From Pirellulaceae bacterium (lineage in GTDB: Bacteria; Planctomycetota; Planctomycetia; Pirellulales; Pirellulaceae), in NCBI GenBank assembly GCA_030748485.1, contig JASMLW010000138.1, forward strand, positions 1 to 45,442: a stretch of DNA of 45,442 nt, written 5' to 3'. Below the pieces are notes generated by a model, which worked only from the letters and a program-made list of their open reading frames with translations, searched no databases and was not told where the DNA came from. The position numbers and the translations under genes were made by a program. Below, piece by piece: positions 26,601-34,736 of this stretch (position 1 is its first letter; each line of letters opens with the position of its first letter).

Positions 26601-28863
26601 CGGTGTTCCCGGCAGGGTTTGTCCCGTAGCCGACAATCGTGGAATTGTCGTCGGAGATTCCGAACGCCTCCGTCAGTGTCCAGCCCGCCAGGGCCGAATC
26701 GGAGCCATGGTGACTCGTCAGCACTTCCTTCAAATCCCGCATACCGTGAGCCGCGTGCCAGATGAACGCAACTGTTCCAGAGGGCGATTCGTCTCGCCCC
26801 AACACGATGGCGCCGTCTGCGGAAACTGCAATGGCCCGGCTAAACGTGCTGTTCTCTTCCAGGTGGCCGAGGCCAACCATGCTGTCGTCTTGAGTCCAGC
26901 GGAAAGCCTCTGTCCCTTTGTCGGAATTGCTCATCCCCACAATCACGTTGCCGTCCGGCGAGATGTCGAAGGCGACACTGTAGAAGCTGCCGCCCGGCAG
27001 GTCGTCCAGTCCCTGCATCACTCCCGCGCCCGTAGCCGGATCGGTAAGCGTCCACCGAAACGCCTCCGTACCCGATGCTGACGCCCCTTGCCCGACAACC
27101 ACGGCGCCATCGTCTGAGACAGCGTTAGCAATACTGAAGAAACTGCCCCCCGGCAAATCATCAAGACCTTGCATTCCTAGCGCCGACGTCCAACGAAACG
27201 CCTCCTCGCCAGAAGAGGAAACGCCTTTGCCTACGACCACCGAACCATCAGCCGATGCGTCCGCAGCCAAACTCACTGAACTTCCACCGGGAAGATCTCC
27301 AAGGCCCACTTTTCCGGTGTCGGCCGTCCAACGGTACGCCTCGTTGTTGTTTCGTCGCCCGACGATTACGTTTCCGTTCGATGAAATCCCATTCCCGGAT
27401 GACGGGGCGCCGAGACTGTTCATTCCCGCGTCACGAGTCCAGCGGAATGCTTCGAGCCCCGAGCCGCCTTGCGATTGGCCGGCAACAACCGAGCCATCAC
27501 TCGAGATTGCTAGACCTAGACTCGACACACTGCCTCCCGGCAAGTCGCCCAAGCCGGTGAAGTAATGAGACGCATCAGCTTCAAACCGCATGACCAACGT
27601 GTCCGACGGCGAAGTCTGCGCCGAGAATCCAGCCAGCAGGATCTTGTCGTCGTCTTGAATGACCAGGTCCATGATCCGCTCGTCCAGATCAGCGATGACG
27701 AATCCCTGCTCACCAAACGACGAGTCCAATTGCCCGGTAGGGGTATACCTAGCCATCGAAAACCGGTCGTTTGGACCATCGCCCGCGACGATGACCGACC
27801 CGTCAGACTGTATCCCGACGCTCATGCCGATGTCCTGGCCGGACGTCACAGCTGTATTCACGATGCCGCCGTTGCCAAAACCGGCGTCGAGAGCGCCATT
27901 CGGTAATAACTGCGCGAGTGCGAAGTCATATCCTGTCGCCCCAGTGAACGTGTATCCTGACACCACGATTTCACCACTAGGCCGGATGGCAACGTCGAAA
28001 GCCGCGTCGTCACTGGGGCCGATCTCCAACACTTTCTTGCCGTCATCATCGAACGTCGGATCCAGGTCACTATCATCTTCGTACCGGGCAAAGGAGAAAT
28101 GAGCTCCCGACGACGCCCCGCCGAAGCCGATCGCAACAATGCGACCGTCGGATTGGATCGCCAGATTCTGTACGACGTCGTTACTAGGCGAAATGTCCGT
28201 TTGCACGATGCCGTCGTTTCCAAACCCAGTGTCTGCATAACCGGCAGAGTCAAATCGAGCGATGGCGAAGGTCTGGGATGTGTGGCGTTCTCCCGTATAC
28301 CCGCCAGCGACAATCGAGCCGTCAGCCGTGATTGCGACGGCATTGGCGCGAGAGAAGGAGCCAGGCAAATCTGCGACTGATTCGCCGCCCGCTCCGAAGC
28401 TGGAATCAGGGTCACCGTTGATGTCGAGACGCGCCAAAGCGAACCTACTACTCATTCCGTCTAACGCCGCCGTCTCGCCGGCCACCACGATCATTCCATC
28501 CGCCTGAATGGCTACATCGTAGGCAGTGTCATTCCCGCCGCCGAAGTCGACGGTGACAATGCCGTCGACTCCAAATGTCGGATCAGGATTGCCGCTCACG
28601 TCGTATCGGATGATCGAGAAATCTGAATTGCCGCCAGCATCTGCGGTTCCAACAGCGACTGCCTTGCCATCGCTCTGCAACGCGATCCCTTCAGCATGAT
28701 CAGCAAGGACAGACACAGGTGTCTCAACCCGGCCAGCATCCCCGTACCCGAGATCCAAGCCCACCACCGCCAACAGTCTGCGGTGTTCCAGATGTTCGAA
28801 AGCAAGTCGACTGTTCGTTCTACGTGAGCGGTGCTTTTTCTGGCGCCGGATTGTCCTTGACAT
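20614..28863 (-). CDS. Giant multidomain surface/secreted protein with embedded class 3 lipase
   Basis: About 2749 residues. An FEHLEHRRLLA motif (22-32) is the planctomycete-type N-terminal export signature. Then come about seven delta-60 propeller repeats (~40-430), seven HAF repeats of GLGDLPGGS type (~437-770), a LamG domain (~775-980), and a class 3 lipase (~985-1250) with nucleophile Ser1098 in GHSLGGA. A long beta-rich region without a recognised family follows (~1320-1640), then a pre-peptidase-like segment, PKD repeats with NWGDG (~1950-2140), tandem-95/cadherin-like repeats (~2145-2390), another PKD, a GGSD linker and RTX GGxGxD calcium repeats (~2556-2650). The tail reads ALQALMAEW. 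The start is ATG 28863 with GAGG upstream; the longer reading to 28920 lacks the expected N-terminus. Confidence 0.88.
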   Translation of the reverse strand: MSRTIRRQKKHRSRRTNSRLAFEHLEHRRLLAVVGLDLGYGDAGRVETPVSVLADHAEGIALQSDGKAVAVGTADAGGNSDFSIIRYDVSGNPDPTFGVDGIVTVDFGGGNDTAYDVAIQADGMIVVAGETAALDGMSSRFALARLDINGDPDSSFGAGGESVADLPGSFSRANAVAITADGSIVAGGYTGERHTSQTFAIARFDSAGYADTGFGNDGIVQTDISPSNDVVQNLAIQSDGRIVAIGFGGASSGAHFSFARYEDDSDLDPTFDDDGKKVLEIGPSDDAAFDVAIRPSGEIVVSGYTFTGATGYDFALAQLLPNGALDAGFGNGGIVNTAVTSGQDIGMSVGIQSDGSVIVAGDGPNDRFSMARYTPTGQLDSSFGEQGFVIADLDERIMDLVIQDDDKILLAGFSAQTSPSDTLVMRFEADASHYFTGLGDLPGGSVSSLGLAISSDGSVVAGQSQGGSGLEAFRWTRDAGMNSLGAPSSGNGISSNGNVIVGRRNNNEAYRWTADTGKVGLGDLPGGSSVSLAADASADGSVVVGKGVSSSGEEAFRWTSALGMQGLDDLPGGSFFSIANAVSDDGAVVVGQGASASGTEAFRWTLTDPATGAGVMQGLDDLPGGSFYSVAFDISPDGNVIVGMSNSDKGTEAFRWTQDDSMVGLGHLEENSTFSRAIAVSADGAIVLGRDESPSGTVAFIWHAAHGMRDLKEVLTSHHGSDSALAGWTLTEAFGISDDNSTIVGYGTNPAGNTEGWIARLGPLSQQDGCFVLDGATVALWNFDGALGTPQKNDNAQGDAQLDIAVVSGAVSGAESDGSANGSYDFGANGAFLRTSKHDLPSSFTIEAQVLVNAHGDENDPFADATIITSGDGGHIDWILMVKKGTGEVGFSYGTPLNTVWGNTPLSLGQWHSVAVVHDDAADRDTIVVDGVVDAVFDNRLGNASIGQGGEVIEIGRHPLHGAVFNQFNGLISAIRVSDVARDLEQPTLQGHELLELLAKDFVYDDRVVGELAGSGYTVASVFSPNVDGFYALGLTSDSADPILVFRGTQPNRINDVFNDLDPEGVGFLQFKNHRTEIKDWIDIMSDEGSRVTLTGHSLGGALAQWIAADYADQTSGALIGEVVTFNSPGICNVSCPPVPDDEVAELSEVVSADAFNPQLATGVTHYVTSGDLVSMAGDAFIAGAYSLATFESNTPNPVTFFLDRHLAPVLVGSTHDGERQRPGDVTITQNESVDWLNSPYFAYLDGEYFKWLAVATAFLADLPDPEPGVPHPLKRIPPALLFRSTTEELRQTIGEELDELAALFGLDVDATSASASVPNTSIRIGPLRIDASDLSAQYQITPTESLRLQGTVSLPQVFNATADFAGENYIEITDAGLELRGEVSVKDIVIAPGLWEIRRAFVGIDTSTNELTGGATMLVPPGIEVGGELGFKSGHLNSVALAYGGPPIAIGTTGAFLQKVEGSIDHFAPFDPIPVLLTGRVEATVGPQVDVELPDWIGGSFSASLVNVDVSAKLDVNHLAGMGTVDVLNGVATGQGRAELNWDKGFFVASADFDILSGFITMDGSFQTDANYDVTMVGEASIQVPENLPFDGLAGAFVRQFAGRSIANGVGYLQYRDDNDSTNDFVRGHARGDFFGGWSVCHQIGFNGDYSTCTNAVPIPHNSPSFDVPAGTVRLMLTAEWQDDIGPVSMSIQAPDGTVFEESDIAANVKMDVVNELLEATSKTVGILDPIPGRWAIILSATGGLEDVEYFALRDTATPAIEILAPDTDIIESSVSIHYNAFDADSDAQVSLFYDTDEQGYDGVLITDQLVETDGSGIHFWDTTNLAAGRYYVYAMIDDGNNLPGLDYSDGAVIIGNVDSAFALDVTAPPQGVRGVPVNFRFDVIDDGEQQFTYYVDWDGDGSIEETHVAGNSLGVSHVFADIGSFSTRAVAVSMSGEPTTFAVHNISIVNVPPLITSVDVDPVTVSEGSHSVLSVSFSDPGNADSHFVTVNWGDGITEPFTLPIGDRSFSQSHHYTDNTDGTTASVFDIAVSVSDGISEESGSTSLTVNNVAPTLALSGPLSVNEGSQYTLALGPVSDPGQDTVTEYIVNWGDGTTDTYPAAGDVTHTYADGPAVRTITVDLKDEDGTHVDAGSLAITVDNVAPTANVDSVAVSEDGAGTTIAVLQNDSDPAGALDPLAITSVDAAGTIGSVSFTAGNVIYDPNGQFESLDSGDTATDTFTYSIADGDGGTATARVEITILGQNDAPVARLDEANTTENASLPVDVLANDTDVDGDDDASNFSLDSIDSAVVSGLTIDPNLVSGSVSIVGDQVFFDPGADFDELATGESATVTVSYSMSDDEGAPSSSTLRITVGGLNDAPTITELFSDHDEPLESAADGLVTIGGSFADIDLSDTHAAMVDWGDGSPVESLTVNQLADTLAGSHAYANGGVYEVSATVDDNNGGGVTETTTAVVQGVGLIDGTLYIIGTDGRDHVKLKSNEKKDQLKIDIKLNQGASDGGSDGGSDGGSDGGGDRIKQTFTLSSVDRIVSHLYGGNDHYNGGSDGELDTSIPTMIFGGGGDDHIHTGRGDDVIHAGDGDDRVYGRGGDDIILAGDGDDHVDGGAGDDVLVGGEGHDRIEGDRGRDLLIGGGGRDRLRGGRGEDILIAGFTNYDGNVTALQALMAEWSGSGSYASRVANIGTSGGSLVGLGVLLNDTTVHDDNEKDELRGEGDRDLFFYNFDGSNVRDRARDIRSHGHRAESRVDID

Positions 28864-28983
28864 GTGCGTCCTCGCTGATCTTTGGCTCGCGTGGCGGTGA
28901 TTTGATCCAGCCATTACCACAGGGCGACAGCCTATCCAAACCGGCCTCCATCTCCAGCACCTAAGATGTTGTTACGTCCAGAA

Positions 28984-28998
28984 TTGCGTTAAACGCAA
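28984..28998. promoter_or_regulatory. Dyad between the giant protein and HTH genes, possible operator
   Basis: Perfect 6-base arms TTGCGT and ACGCAA flank a TAA centre in the 240-base gap between two divergent genes. The rightward gene encodes an HTH protein, so an autoregulatory site is possible. Nothing but position supports this. The rest of 28864-29103 shows no other structure. Confidence 0.3.
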
Positions 28999-29103
28999 AT
29001 GCGGTTTGGCTGTTCTTTGGCGGCGGTTTCGTTAGGCTTGAATCTGCTCGTCAGCTTCTTCGTCGTCGTCTGCTTGGCTTGATTCTTCCAGAGGACAACC
29101 GAC

Positions 29104-29913
29104 ATGACCCATGGGTCGACGGACAGTGCGTCGGACCGCTCGCCCACGGATGTGGGCAGCCGACAACGTTCGTCGCGGCGATTGGTCCGGCCAAGTTATC
29201 CGGCCGTTTTTCAGCCGGCGATACGCGGGCTCAGTCGCAGCCTGGGAGCGTCGTTTGTCCGCGATCTGCGCAAGGCGTATCGGCAAGGAGTCCAACGCGT
29301 TTGCGGCCCGACAATGATCGCCGGCCTGAAAGACGCAATCGAGCGACGAGCAGGCGCTTCGATCAGCGACAAGGATCTGGCGAAGCTCTTGGTTCTTGAC
29401 CCAAGTTCGATTTCTCGCTGGCAAGACGGCGGCTCAACTAGCTTGGCCGCAGTGCTGACGGCGCTAACGGAGGTCGATGGACAATGGTCTGCGTTCGGGC
29501 GGTTGGTCACCTGGCCTGACCGATCCATTGCGGCGCTGACCGAGGCCGTCGGTTTCAGCAGGCACCGCCTGCAACGGCATCGCAAAGAAGAGACAATCTC
29601 TCGCAATAGTCGCGACTATGAGTTGCCAACACGGTCCGAATTCGAAGGCTTGCTTTGGCTATTCCTCAACCCAGAGTGGTTTGATCCGGAATCAACCATT
29701 GAATGCCGCGACCAACTGGCGCTGGCAATTTCCAAAAGTGCCGCGAAGCGGATTCGCAGCGATTCTGGCGGAGCCGAGGACCAAGGACTCAGGGCGGAGT
29801 TGGATCGATGCGAGCGTTTTGCCAACGTGAGCGATCTTCAACGACTACAGGCTCGCTGGGGTGAAGCTTGGATGATTGCGATTGAGAAACGCGGCTACAA
29901 TTGGAGGGTTTGA
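29104..29913 (+). CDS. HTH DNA-binding protein of unknown family
   Basis: 269 residues. Residues ~85-115 (SDKDLAKLLVLDPSSISRWQ) match an XRE-like helix-turn-helix, the second helix being PSSISRWQDG. The ~70 residues before it are basic and low in predicted structure, and the rest (~130-269) is helical with no family I recognise. The start at ATG 29104 has AGAGGAC upstream; an internal ATG at 29314 that begins just before the HTH is an alternative without a ribosome site. The stop is 3 bases before the ATG of the WD40 membrane protein, and the GGAGGG of that gene lies inside this one, so they form an operon. Probable role: transcription factor controlled by its WD40 partner (inference). Confidence 0.7.
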   Translation: MTHGSTDSASDRSPTDVGSRQRSSRRLVRPSYPAVFQPAIRGLSRSLGASFVRDLRKAYRQGVQRVCGPTMIAGLKDAIERRAGASISDKDLAKLLVLDPSSISRWQDGGSTSLAAVLTALTEVDGQWSAFGRLVTWPDRSIAALTEAVGFSRHRLQRHRKEETISRNSRDYELPTRSEFEGLLWLFLNPEWFDPESTIECRDQLALAISKSAAKRIRSDSGGAEDQGLRAELDRCERFANVSDLQRLQARWGEAWMIAIEKRGYNWRV

Positions 29914-29916
29914 ACT

Positions 29917-32900
29917 ATGGGTACTTCCGAGCAAGATCTACTGGACTGGGCGGCCGGACGTGCGACTGCGAGACAAGAAGCACGCGTCACGGAGTACTTT
30001 CGCAACACCGCTGAGGCGAGGGAATCGCTCTACCGACGCGCCCTTGAGAGCGACGCGTCACACGCGGAGGGCGAAGCAGCGGACGATCTTGATGTCGGAT
30101 TGAAAGACCGAGCGAGTCGCCGACTCGTGCTCGGCATTGCATTCGCCGCGACGGCGGTGCTGGCTGTCACCGCAGGCCTGACGGCGCTGGCCTCCGCCCA
30201 GAAGACTCGGCATATTCTGCGAGTCGAACTCGACCGGCAAGCCGCCATCGCGGCGGCAAGGCGAGTTGAATCGCAACTTCGAATCGAGCGCGTGGCAAGA
30301 GAGCAGGCCGAAGCCTATCAATACCAACTCCTATTAGCAGATTCGGCCTTCGAAGACCTGCGATTCTATGATGCCAGCCAGATCCTTCAGCGAGTGCCAA
30401 AGGTGCAAACGGGCTGGGAGACTCGCCGACTGCGGTACCTGCTGTCGCAGCGGCCAGTGAACACGATCGCGATGGCCGACGGTCACTGCCAGATTGTCGA
30501 CCTTGCCGTCGACTCCGCAGGGCAACGCGCTGTGTCAACTGATGCGAGCGGGCGCGTGCTGCTTTGGGACTTGAGTAGGGGTGAGCGGTTGAAAGTACTG
30601 CGCGAAGGCAGGTTCTCGAAAGACCGCCGCCGATGGTTGCACCATTATGAAGAACGAGAACTGGAAACTCGCCCAACGGAATGGGGGCCTTGTTATGTCG
30701 GACTCAGTTGGCTCGCCGGCTCTTCCCACGTCGTTGGCGCGTCATTGGATGGAACCGTCTCGGTCTTCGACACAAATACAGGAGAACATCGAGTTGTCGT
30801 CAAGGCAACCGATCCTCTCTACACGGTTGCTTCATCTGGCGACGGCTTCCGAGTCGCTATTGGAGGAGCAAATGGTCAGCTGTTCATTGGAACGTCCGAT
30901 GCGCTGAAACTCGTTCCCTTTGGCGGAGCCGACCGCGCGGTCACGGACATCGTATGGCTAGCGGGCGATCATCCGACAATCGCGATCGGTTCTGAAGACG
31001 GCCACGTCAAGATCCTCCGCGCGGATACGCTGGAGATTGTCGATAAAGTCGTGCTGCCTGGACCAATCTGGAGCTTGGACGCAACGCGGGTGGCGAATGA
31101 TCGATTCCTTGCCGTGGGTTGTGGAATGCCTCAGATCCAGATGTTCCAAATCGATGAAAGCAACCAAGGCGTCAGGCTGAACCCGAGATATGTCAAGCCG
31201 TTGAGTGATGCCGACGCCGTGCATTACGTTCGTTTCGCGCCTGGAGGCATGCTCTACGCATTCGACGATGCGGGCAGGACCATCGCAATCGATCATGTTC
31301 GAAACGACGTTCTCTGGGGATTCAACGCAATCTCGCAGTCGGAGCGCAAGGCCTCGTCCCGCGCTCTTCGCGATTTAGGCCAACCCAAATTGGCGTTTCC
31401 ACTCAGGCGAAAAGGGTCGCACATTCACGTCCTTTACAATGACGGCGCTCGTGTCGTGACAACGGGTCGTGACGCGACGATCAAGGTGTGGTCGACTGGC
31501 AGATCACCGCGCAGCAACACGACTCGGATTTCCGAGCGAGTTGGTGCGGATCCCCGGATCCATTTCGACCGCTCACGTCCGGAAGTTCTCTGGGCGCTCA
31601 GTGCCGAGGGTAAGCTCTCCGCGATCGACAGCAGACAAAACAGACTAATTGCTCAACGCTCAGCGCATGCTGGCGGCGCCGCTGACATCGCTCAAGGAAA
31701 GAACGGCGATGTTGTAACCGCAGGCGGAGACAACAACCTTGGCCAATGGGCGCTTGATGCAGATGGGATTCAAAGAATGGGCGTGTTTGGCCATACACGG
31801 CCTTTGATTAGCGCTGCGGTGAGTCCTGACGGCGAACTCGTTGTTGCCGTTGACGATGCCGGCACTCTTGTCCGATGGGACTACGATACGAAGAGACATC
31901 TGGGAACCATAAAACTCAACGATCAATCGGACGCTCGCCCGTTGACTGGACGTCTGGCATTTAGCAGCGATGGTCGCATGCTTGCCGTCTTCGGTTCGGG
32001 CCAAGCGTGCCGTGTTTTCGAAACCGCTTCCTTCAAGCCGATCAAGGATCAACCCTTGGTGGCCGGAAACGGCGGTTCCGCCATGGTCTGGTCGCTCCGC
32101 AACAACGATCTATTGCTCATCGCTGATGACTGGCCGAGGTACGTCGCCAGACACCAAGCTGATGAAATGCTCAGCAAGAGCACGCATGAACTTCGCCCCG
32201 AATCCACGTGCGTTGCCATGATCAACACTCCGGACGAAAGCCGAATTGTCGTGTTGGAGGAGGAGGGCCGAATCCAGCTTCTCGACCCAACGTCATTGAT
32301 GAAGCTCTACGAATTCCATGTCGATTTACGGCGCGGCAGTGATATCGCCATCGACGCGCCAGGACGTCGCCTGGCCGTGGCCGCGACAGATGGTGCCATC
32401 GAGGTTTTTGAGACTGCCGCGACAGATGATGTCGTCGGTCAACAACAAACGGTAAAGCCGGTTGACGAAACGGACCTCTGGCGGGCGATCGAGTTGGTCC
32501 GGGAGTCACCCGACGCGCTGCGTGTGGTAGAGCACGGTCTGGATGTCGATAGAAAAGGACGAATCGGCGTGCTTGCCGTACGGTCAAAGCCGAGCGATCT
32601 GCGCGACGAGGGCGCGTTGACGCTGATCACCGTCACAGGCGAGGAAGTTGCACACGAGGCAATTGAGGTCGATGGCACTTATCTCGACCGACGCGTCTCT
32701 CCGTTGTCCGCGTGCCTCGTCATGCGCGACGACGGACAGTACGTCGTATTCCGCCGGCGACTAGCTAAGCGAGACCCGTACGACGGCGACGTTTATTATT
32801 CGGAACGCACGGAAGGCGGCGCCTGGCGCATTGAGACGATCGCCAGCAACGTAAACGACGGACACTTTCCGACGATTCAGTTCGACCAGGCAGGCAAGCT

Positions 32901-33579
32901 CGCTACGATCCGCCATTTTAGTTTTGGCGAACACGCCATTGTATCCAGCCGCCGCGACAAGAATAGCATGACCTGGATTCACGATCGCCAAGGCCTTCAG
33001 GGAGACGGCTATCGCCTCAACTCGAGAACCGACGCCCAAGGAGCAGAACATTTGCTCTTCAAACCCAACAGATTCAACAACGATTCGGCCAAGCATGTCT
33101 ACTTGTATCAGCCGCCAGATGCGAGAGCTCCGACAGTTCGGCAGACCATCACCGCCGCCGGAAACGTGGTGGCGCACCTCGAGTTCTTGCCCGATGGATC
33201 CCCCATCGTCATGGTCCGTCCAATTGCGGGACCGGGCGACAGATCCAGGCCCTTCTTTTTCAGACGACGACAAGAACGATGGCAACGTCACGCGTCACTG
33301 CCCGAAACAGACTCGAAACTGTCATCAAATTTCGCCGTCGATTCTCGCGGCGACATCTTGATGGTCAGCTGGGACGCGCGTCTTCGACAAATATTGCTCT
33401 GGCGTTTTCGGGCGGATCATTGGACATCGACGACGCTCGTCAGCAATGAACAAAAAACACCGAACTGGTCAAAAGTGCTCGTGGACCAGAATGATCAGCC
33501 AATTGCTCTGTACGGCCAGGTGCACGAAGTGCCGGGATGGCTGAGAATGGTCACGATGCGCGGGCGGAGCGAGATGTGA
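29917..33579 (+). CDS. Membrane-anchored WD40/double-propeller protein
   Basis: 1220 residues. An N-terminal ~65-residue acidic cytoplasmic segment is followed by one membrane helix (~69-92), a coiled coil with an AEAYQYQLLLADSAFEDLRF segment (~95-150), and about a dozen WD40-like blades (~160-860). A second beta-propeller-like region (~900-1210) contains DGQYVVFRRR, DQAGKLATIRHFS and DSRGDILMVSW. The helix/coiled-coil/GWETRRLRYL arrangement is what follows the kinase in planctomycete kinase-WD40 proteins, but there is no kinase here. GGAGGG lies 8 bases before ATG 29917. The propellers are outside the cytoplasm if the helix is type II. It may be a signal sensor that controls the coupled HTH protein, by analogy with sigma/anti-sigma pairs. 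Confidence 0.84.
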   Translation: MGTSEQDLLDWAAGRATARQEARVTEYFRNTAEARESLYRRALESDASHAEGEAADDLDVGLKDRASRRLVLGIAFAATAVLAVTAGLTALASAQKTRHILRVELDRQAAIAAARRVESQLRIERVAREQAEAYQYQLLLADSAFEDLRFYDASQILQRVPKVQTGWETRRLRYLLSQRPVNTIAMADGHCQIVDLAVDSAGQRAVSTDASGRVLLWDLSRGERLKVLREGRFSKDRRRWLHHYEERELETRPTEWGPCYVGLSWLAGSSHVVGASLDGTVSVFDTNTGEHRVVVKATDPLYTVASSGDGFRVAIGGANGQLFIGTSDALKLVPFGGADRAVTDIVWLAGDHPTIAIGSEDGHVKILRADTLEIVDKVVLPGPIWSLDATRVANDRFLAVGCGMPQIQMFQIDESNQGVRLNPRYVKPLSDADAVHYVRFAPGGMLYAFDDAGRTIAIDHVRNDVLWGFNAISQSERKASSRALRDLGQPKLAFPLRRKGSHIHVLYNDGARVVTTGRDATIKVWSTGRSPRSNTTRISERVGADPRIHFDRSRPEVLWALSAEGKLSAIDSRQNRLIAQRSAHAGGAADIAQGKNGDVVTAGGDNNLGQWALDADGIQRMGVFGHTRPLISAAVSPDGELVVAVDDAGTLVRWDYDTKRHLGTIKLNDQSDARPLTGRLAFSSDGRMLAVFGSGQACRVFETASFKPIKDQPLVAGNGGSAMVWSLRNNDLLLIADDWPRYVARHQADEMLSKSTHELRPESTCVAMINTPDESRIVVLEEEGRIQLLDPTSLMKLYEFHVDLRRGSDIAIDAPGRRLAVAATDGAIEVFETAATDDVVGQQQTVKPVDETDLWRAIELVRESPDALRVVEHGLDVDRKGRIGVLAVRSKPSDLRDEGALTLITVTGEEVAHEAIEVDGTYLDRRVSPLSACLVMRDDGQYVVFRRRLAKRDPYDGDVYYSERTEGGAWRIETIASNVNDGHFPTIQFDQAGKLATIRHFSFGEHAIVSSRRDKNSMTWIHDRQGLQGDGYRLNSRTDAQGAEHLLFKPNRFNNDSAKHVYLYQPPDARAPTVRQTITAAGNVVAHLEFLPDGSPIVMVRPIAGPGDRSRPFFFRRRQERWQRHASLPETDSKLSSNFAVDSRGDILMVSWDARLRQILLWRFRADHWTSTTLVSNEQKTPNWSKVLVDQNDQPIALYGQVHEVPGWLRMVTMRGRSEM

Positions 33580-33714
33580 AGTTGGCGGAATCAATTGGAA
33601 ACCCGTCCTTCTTCGGAAACGTCAAACGTAAGCCGCTTCCTGGCGCGGATTTGTTGGCGTTCGTAAGTGTATTCGGAAGTTTTGGCCTCGAGCGAGTGGA
33701 ACGGCCTTTGTCGC

Positions 33715-33731
33715 GACTTCGTCGCGAAGTC
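33715..33731. terminator. Hairpin between convergent genes
   Basis: GACTTCG-TCG-CGAAGTC forms a perfect 7-bp stem in the 170-base gap between the WD40 gene and the convergent lipoprotein gene. No T-run follows on either strand, so it may be a factor-dependent stop or a short dispersed repeat. Confidence 0.35.
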
Positions 33732-33749
33732 CCGCCCGGCAGGACCTAC

Positions 33750-34211
33750 TTATGGCTCCGGCGCCGGTACGGGCGCTGAGATTGGTTGCAACTGAATCGG
33801 CGCCAGTGGCTCTGCCAGTTGTGGGCCGGGCTGTTGAGCCACCTGGGGTGAGTTGTCGTTCAGATTCATCGCCGGCAAGACTCGAACCTCGACGTCGCTG
33901 ATCACACCGTCGCGGTTTGTGTCGACTCGCGCCGCCAAATCGTTGTAGTACGCGTTTTGCGAGCGAACCTGAGAGTGGCCGACCGACATCAAGAACGGAA
34001 CTGCCAGTGAAAACGAACTACCCGACTCGATTCGAGCCGAGTTGTCCAGAGCGGCCGCCTGAAATGTCGACTGGGCGACCGCTGACTCAAACCTCACCCG
34101 CCGCAAGGGCTCGGAATCCCGAGTCACTCGCTGATTGGACCCCATGATCAAACATCCTGAATTGTTTGCTAGCATGCCAGCGATCAGCGCAACGTGTAGC
34201 AGACGTAACAT
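33750..34211 (-). CDS. Small EF-hand lipoprotein
   Basis: 153 residues. The N-terminus MLRLLHVALIAGML with NNSGC at ~18-22 is a lipoprotein signal with an imperfect lipobox. Residues near 100 read DTNRDGVISDVE, a complete 12-residue EF-hand/dockerin calcium loop (Asp1, Asn3, Asp5, Gly6, Ile8, Glu12). The C-terminal ~40 residues are Pro/Gln-rich repeats (QPGPQLAEPLAPIQLQPIS), a likely cell-wall-spanning linker. No family was recognised. The start at ATG 34211 has GGAGG 5 bases upstream; a reading extended to 34559 has no signal sequence and is discarded. It is convergent with the WD40 gene. Confidence 0.78.
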   Translation of the reverse strand: MLRLLHVALIAGMLANNSGCLIMGSNQRVTRDSEPLRRVRFESAVAQSTFQAAALDNSARIESGSSFSLAVPFLMSVGHSQVRSQNAYYNDLAARVDTNRDGVISDVEVRVLPAMNLNDNSPQVAQQPGPQLAEPLAPIQLQPISAPVPAPEP

Positions 34212-34736
34212 TGGGACCTCCGTGCTCATGGTGGCGTTCTGGTAGCAATTATTCGGCTGTTGAGCCACCCCCAATTCAATCGATGTTTCCCAGAGACTAG
34301 CTTTGGTCGTCTCGGATTCTGCCCCTCCAAGAGCATCTAGCTGAGAATCCGCACTCGTCATTGACATCGTCGATTGACAAGAGGGGTTTCGCTCGTCACT
34401 AGCCTGAAGGTGTGGCCGACATGGTGAGGTGGCAACTCGTAGCGGCGGTCCAAAACCTCGGCGGCCGTCGGGGCGCATTGTGACGAGCGCGGTGGGGTGA
34501 ACACGTTTTGCCCAAAAACTGCTCAATTCGCTGGTAACGAACGCTGGGACAGGCTCCATCTGTTATTTGACGGCGGACCCGCAAGACCGTTCTAACCTAT
34601 GATGATGTAGATGATTACAGCGAAGCAAGGCGAGATGAACTGGGACGCCGGCATTGGGGTTCGCTCCTCAGCGACGAGGTAGTTAAAATCGGCTCTCCCT
34701 TCCACACGTTTCCCCCTCAAATCCCCCGCTCACCCC
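34212..34736. other. Divergent intergenic region, 525 bases, no gene recognised
   Basis: This region lies between the leftward lipoprotein and the rightward DUF1592 gene. ORFs here are either the in-frame extension of the lipoprotein or short and unlike any protein. A TTGACG at 34568-34573 has no good -10 at the right distance. No repeat or RNA fold was noted. Confidence 0.45.

Noticed and set aside
33750..34559. Longer form of the lipoprotein starting at 34559
   Set aside because: It buries the lipoprotein signal 116 residues inside; GGAGG precedes the internal ATG at 34211.
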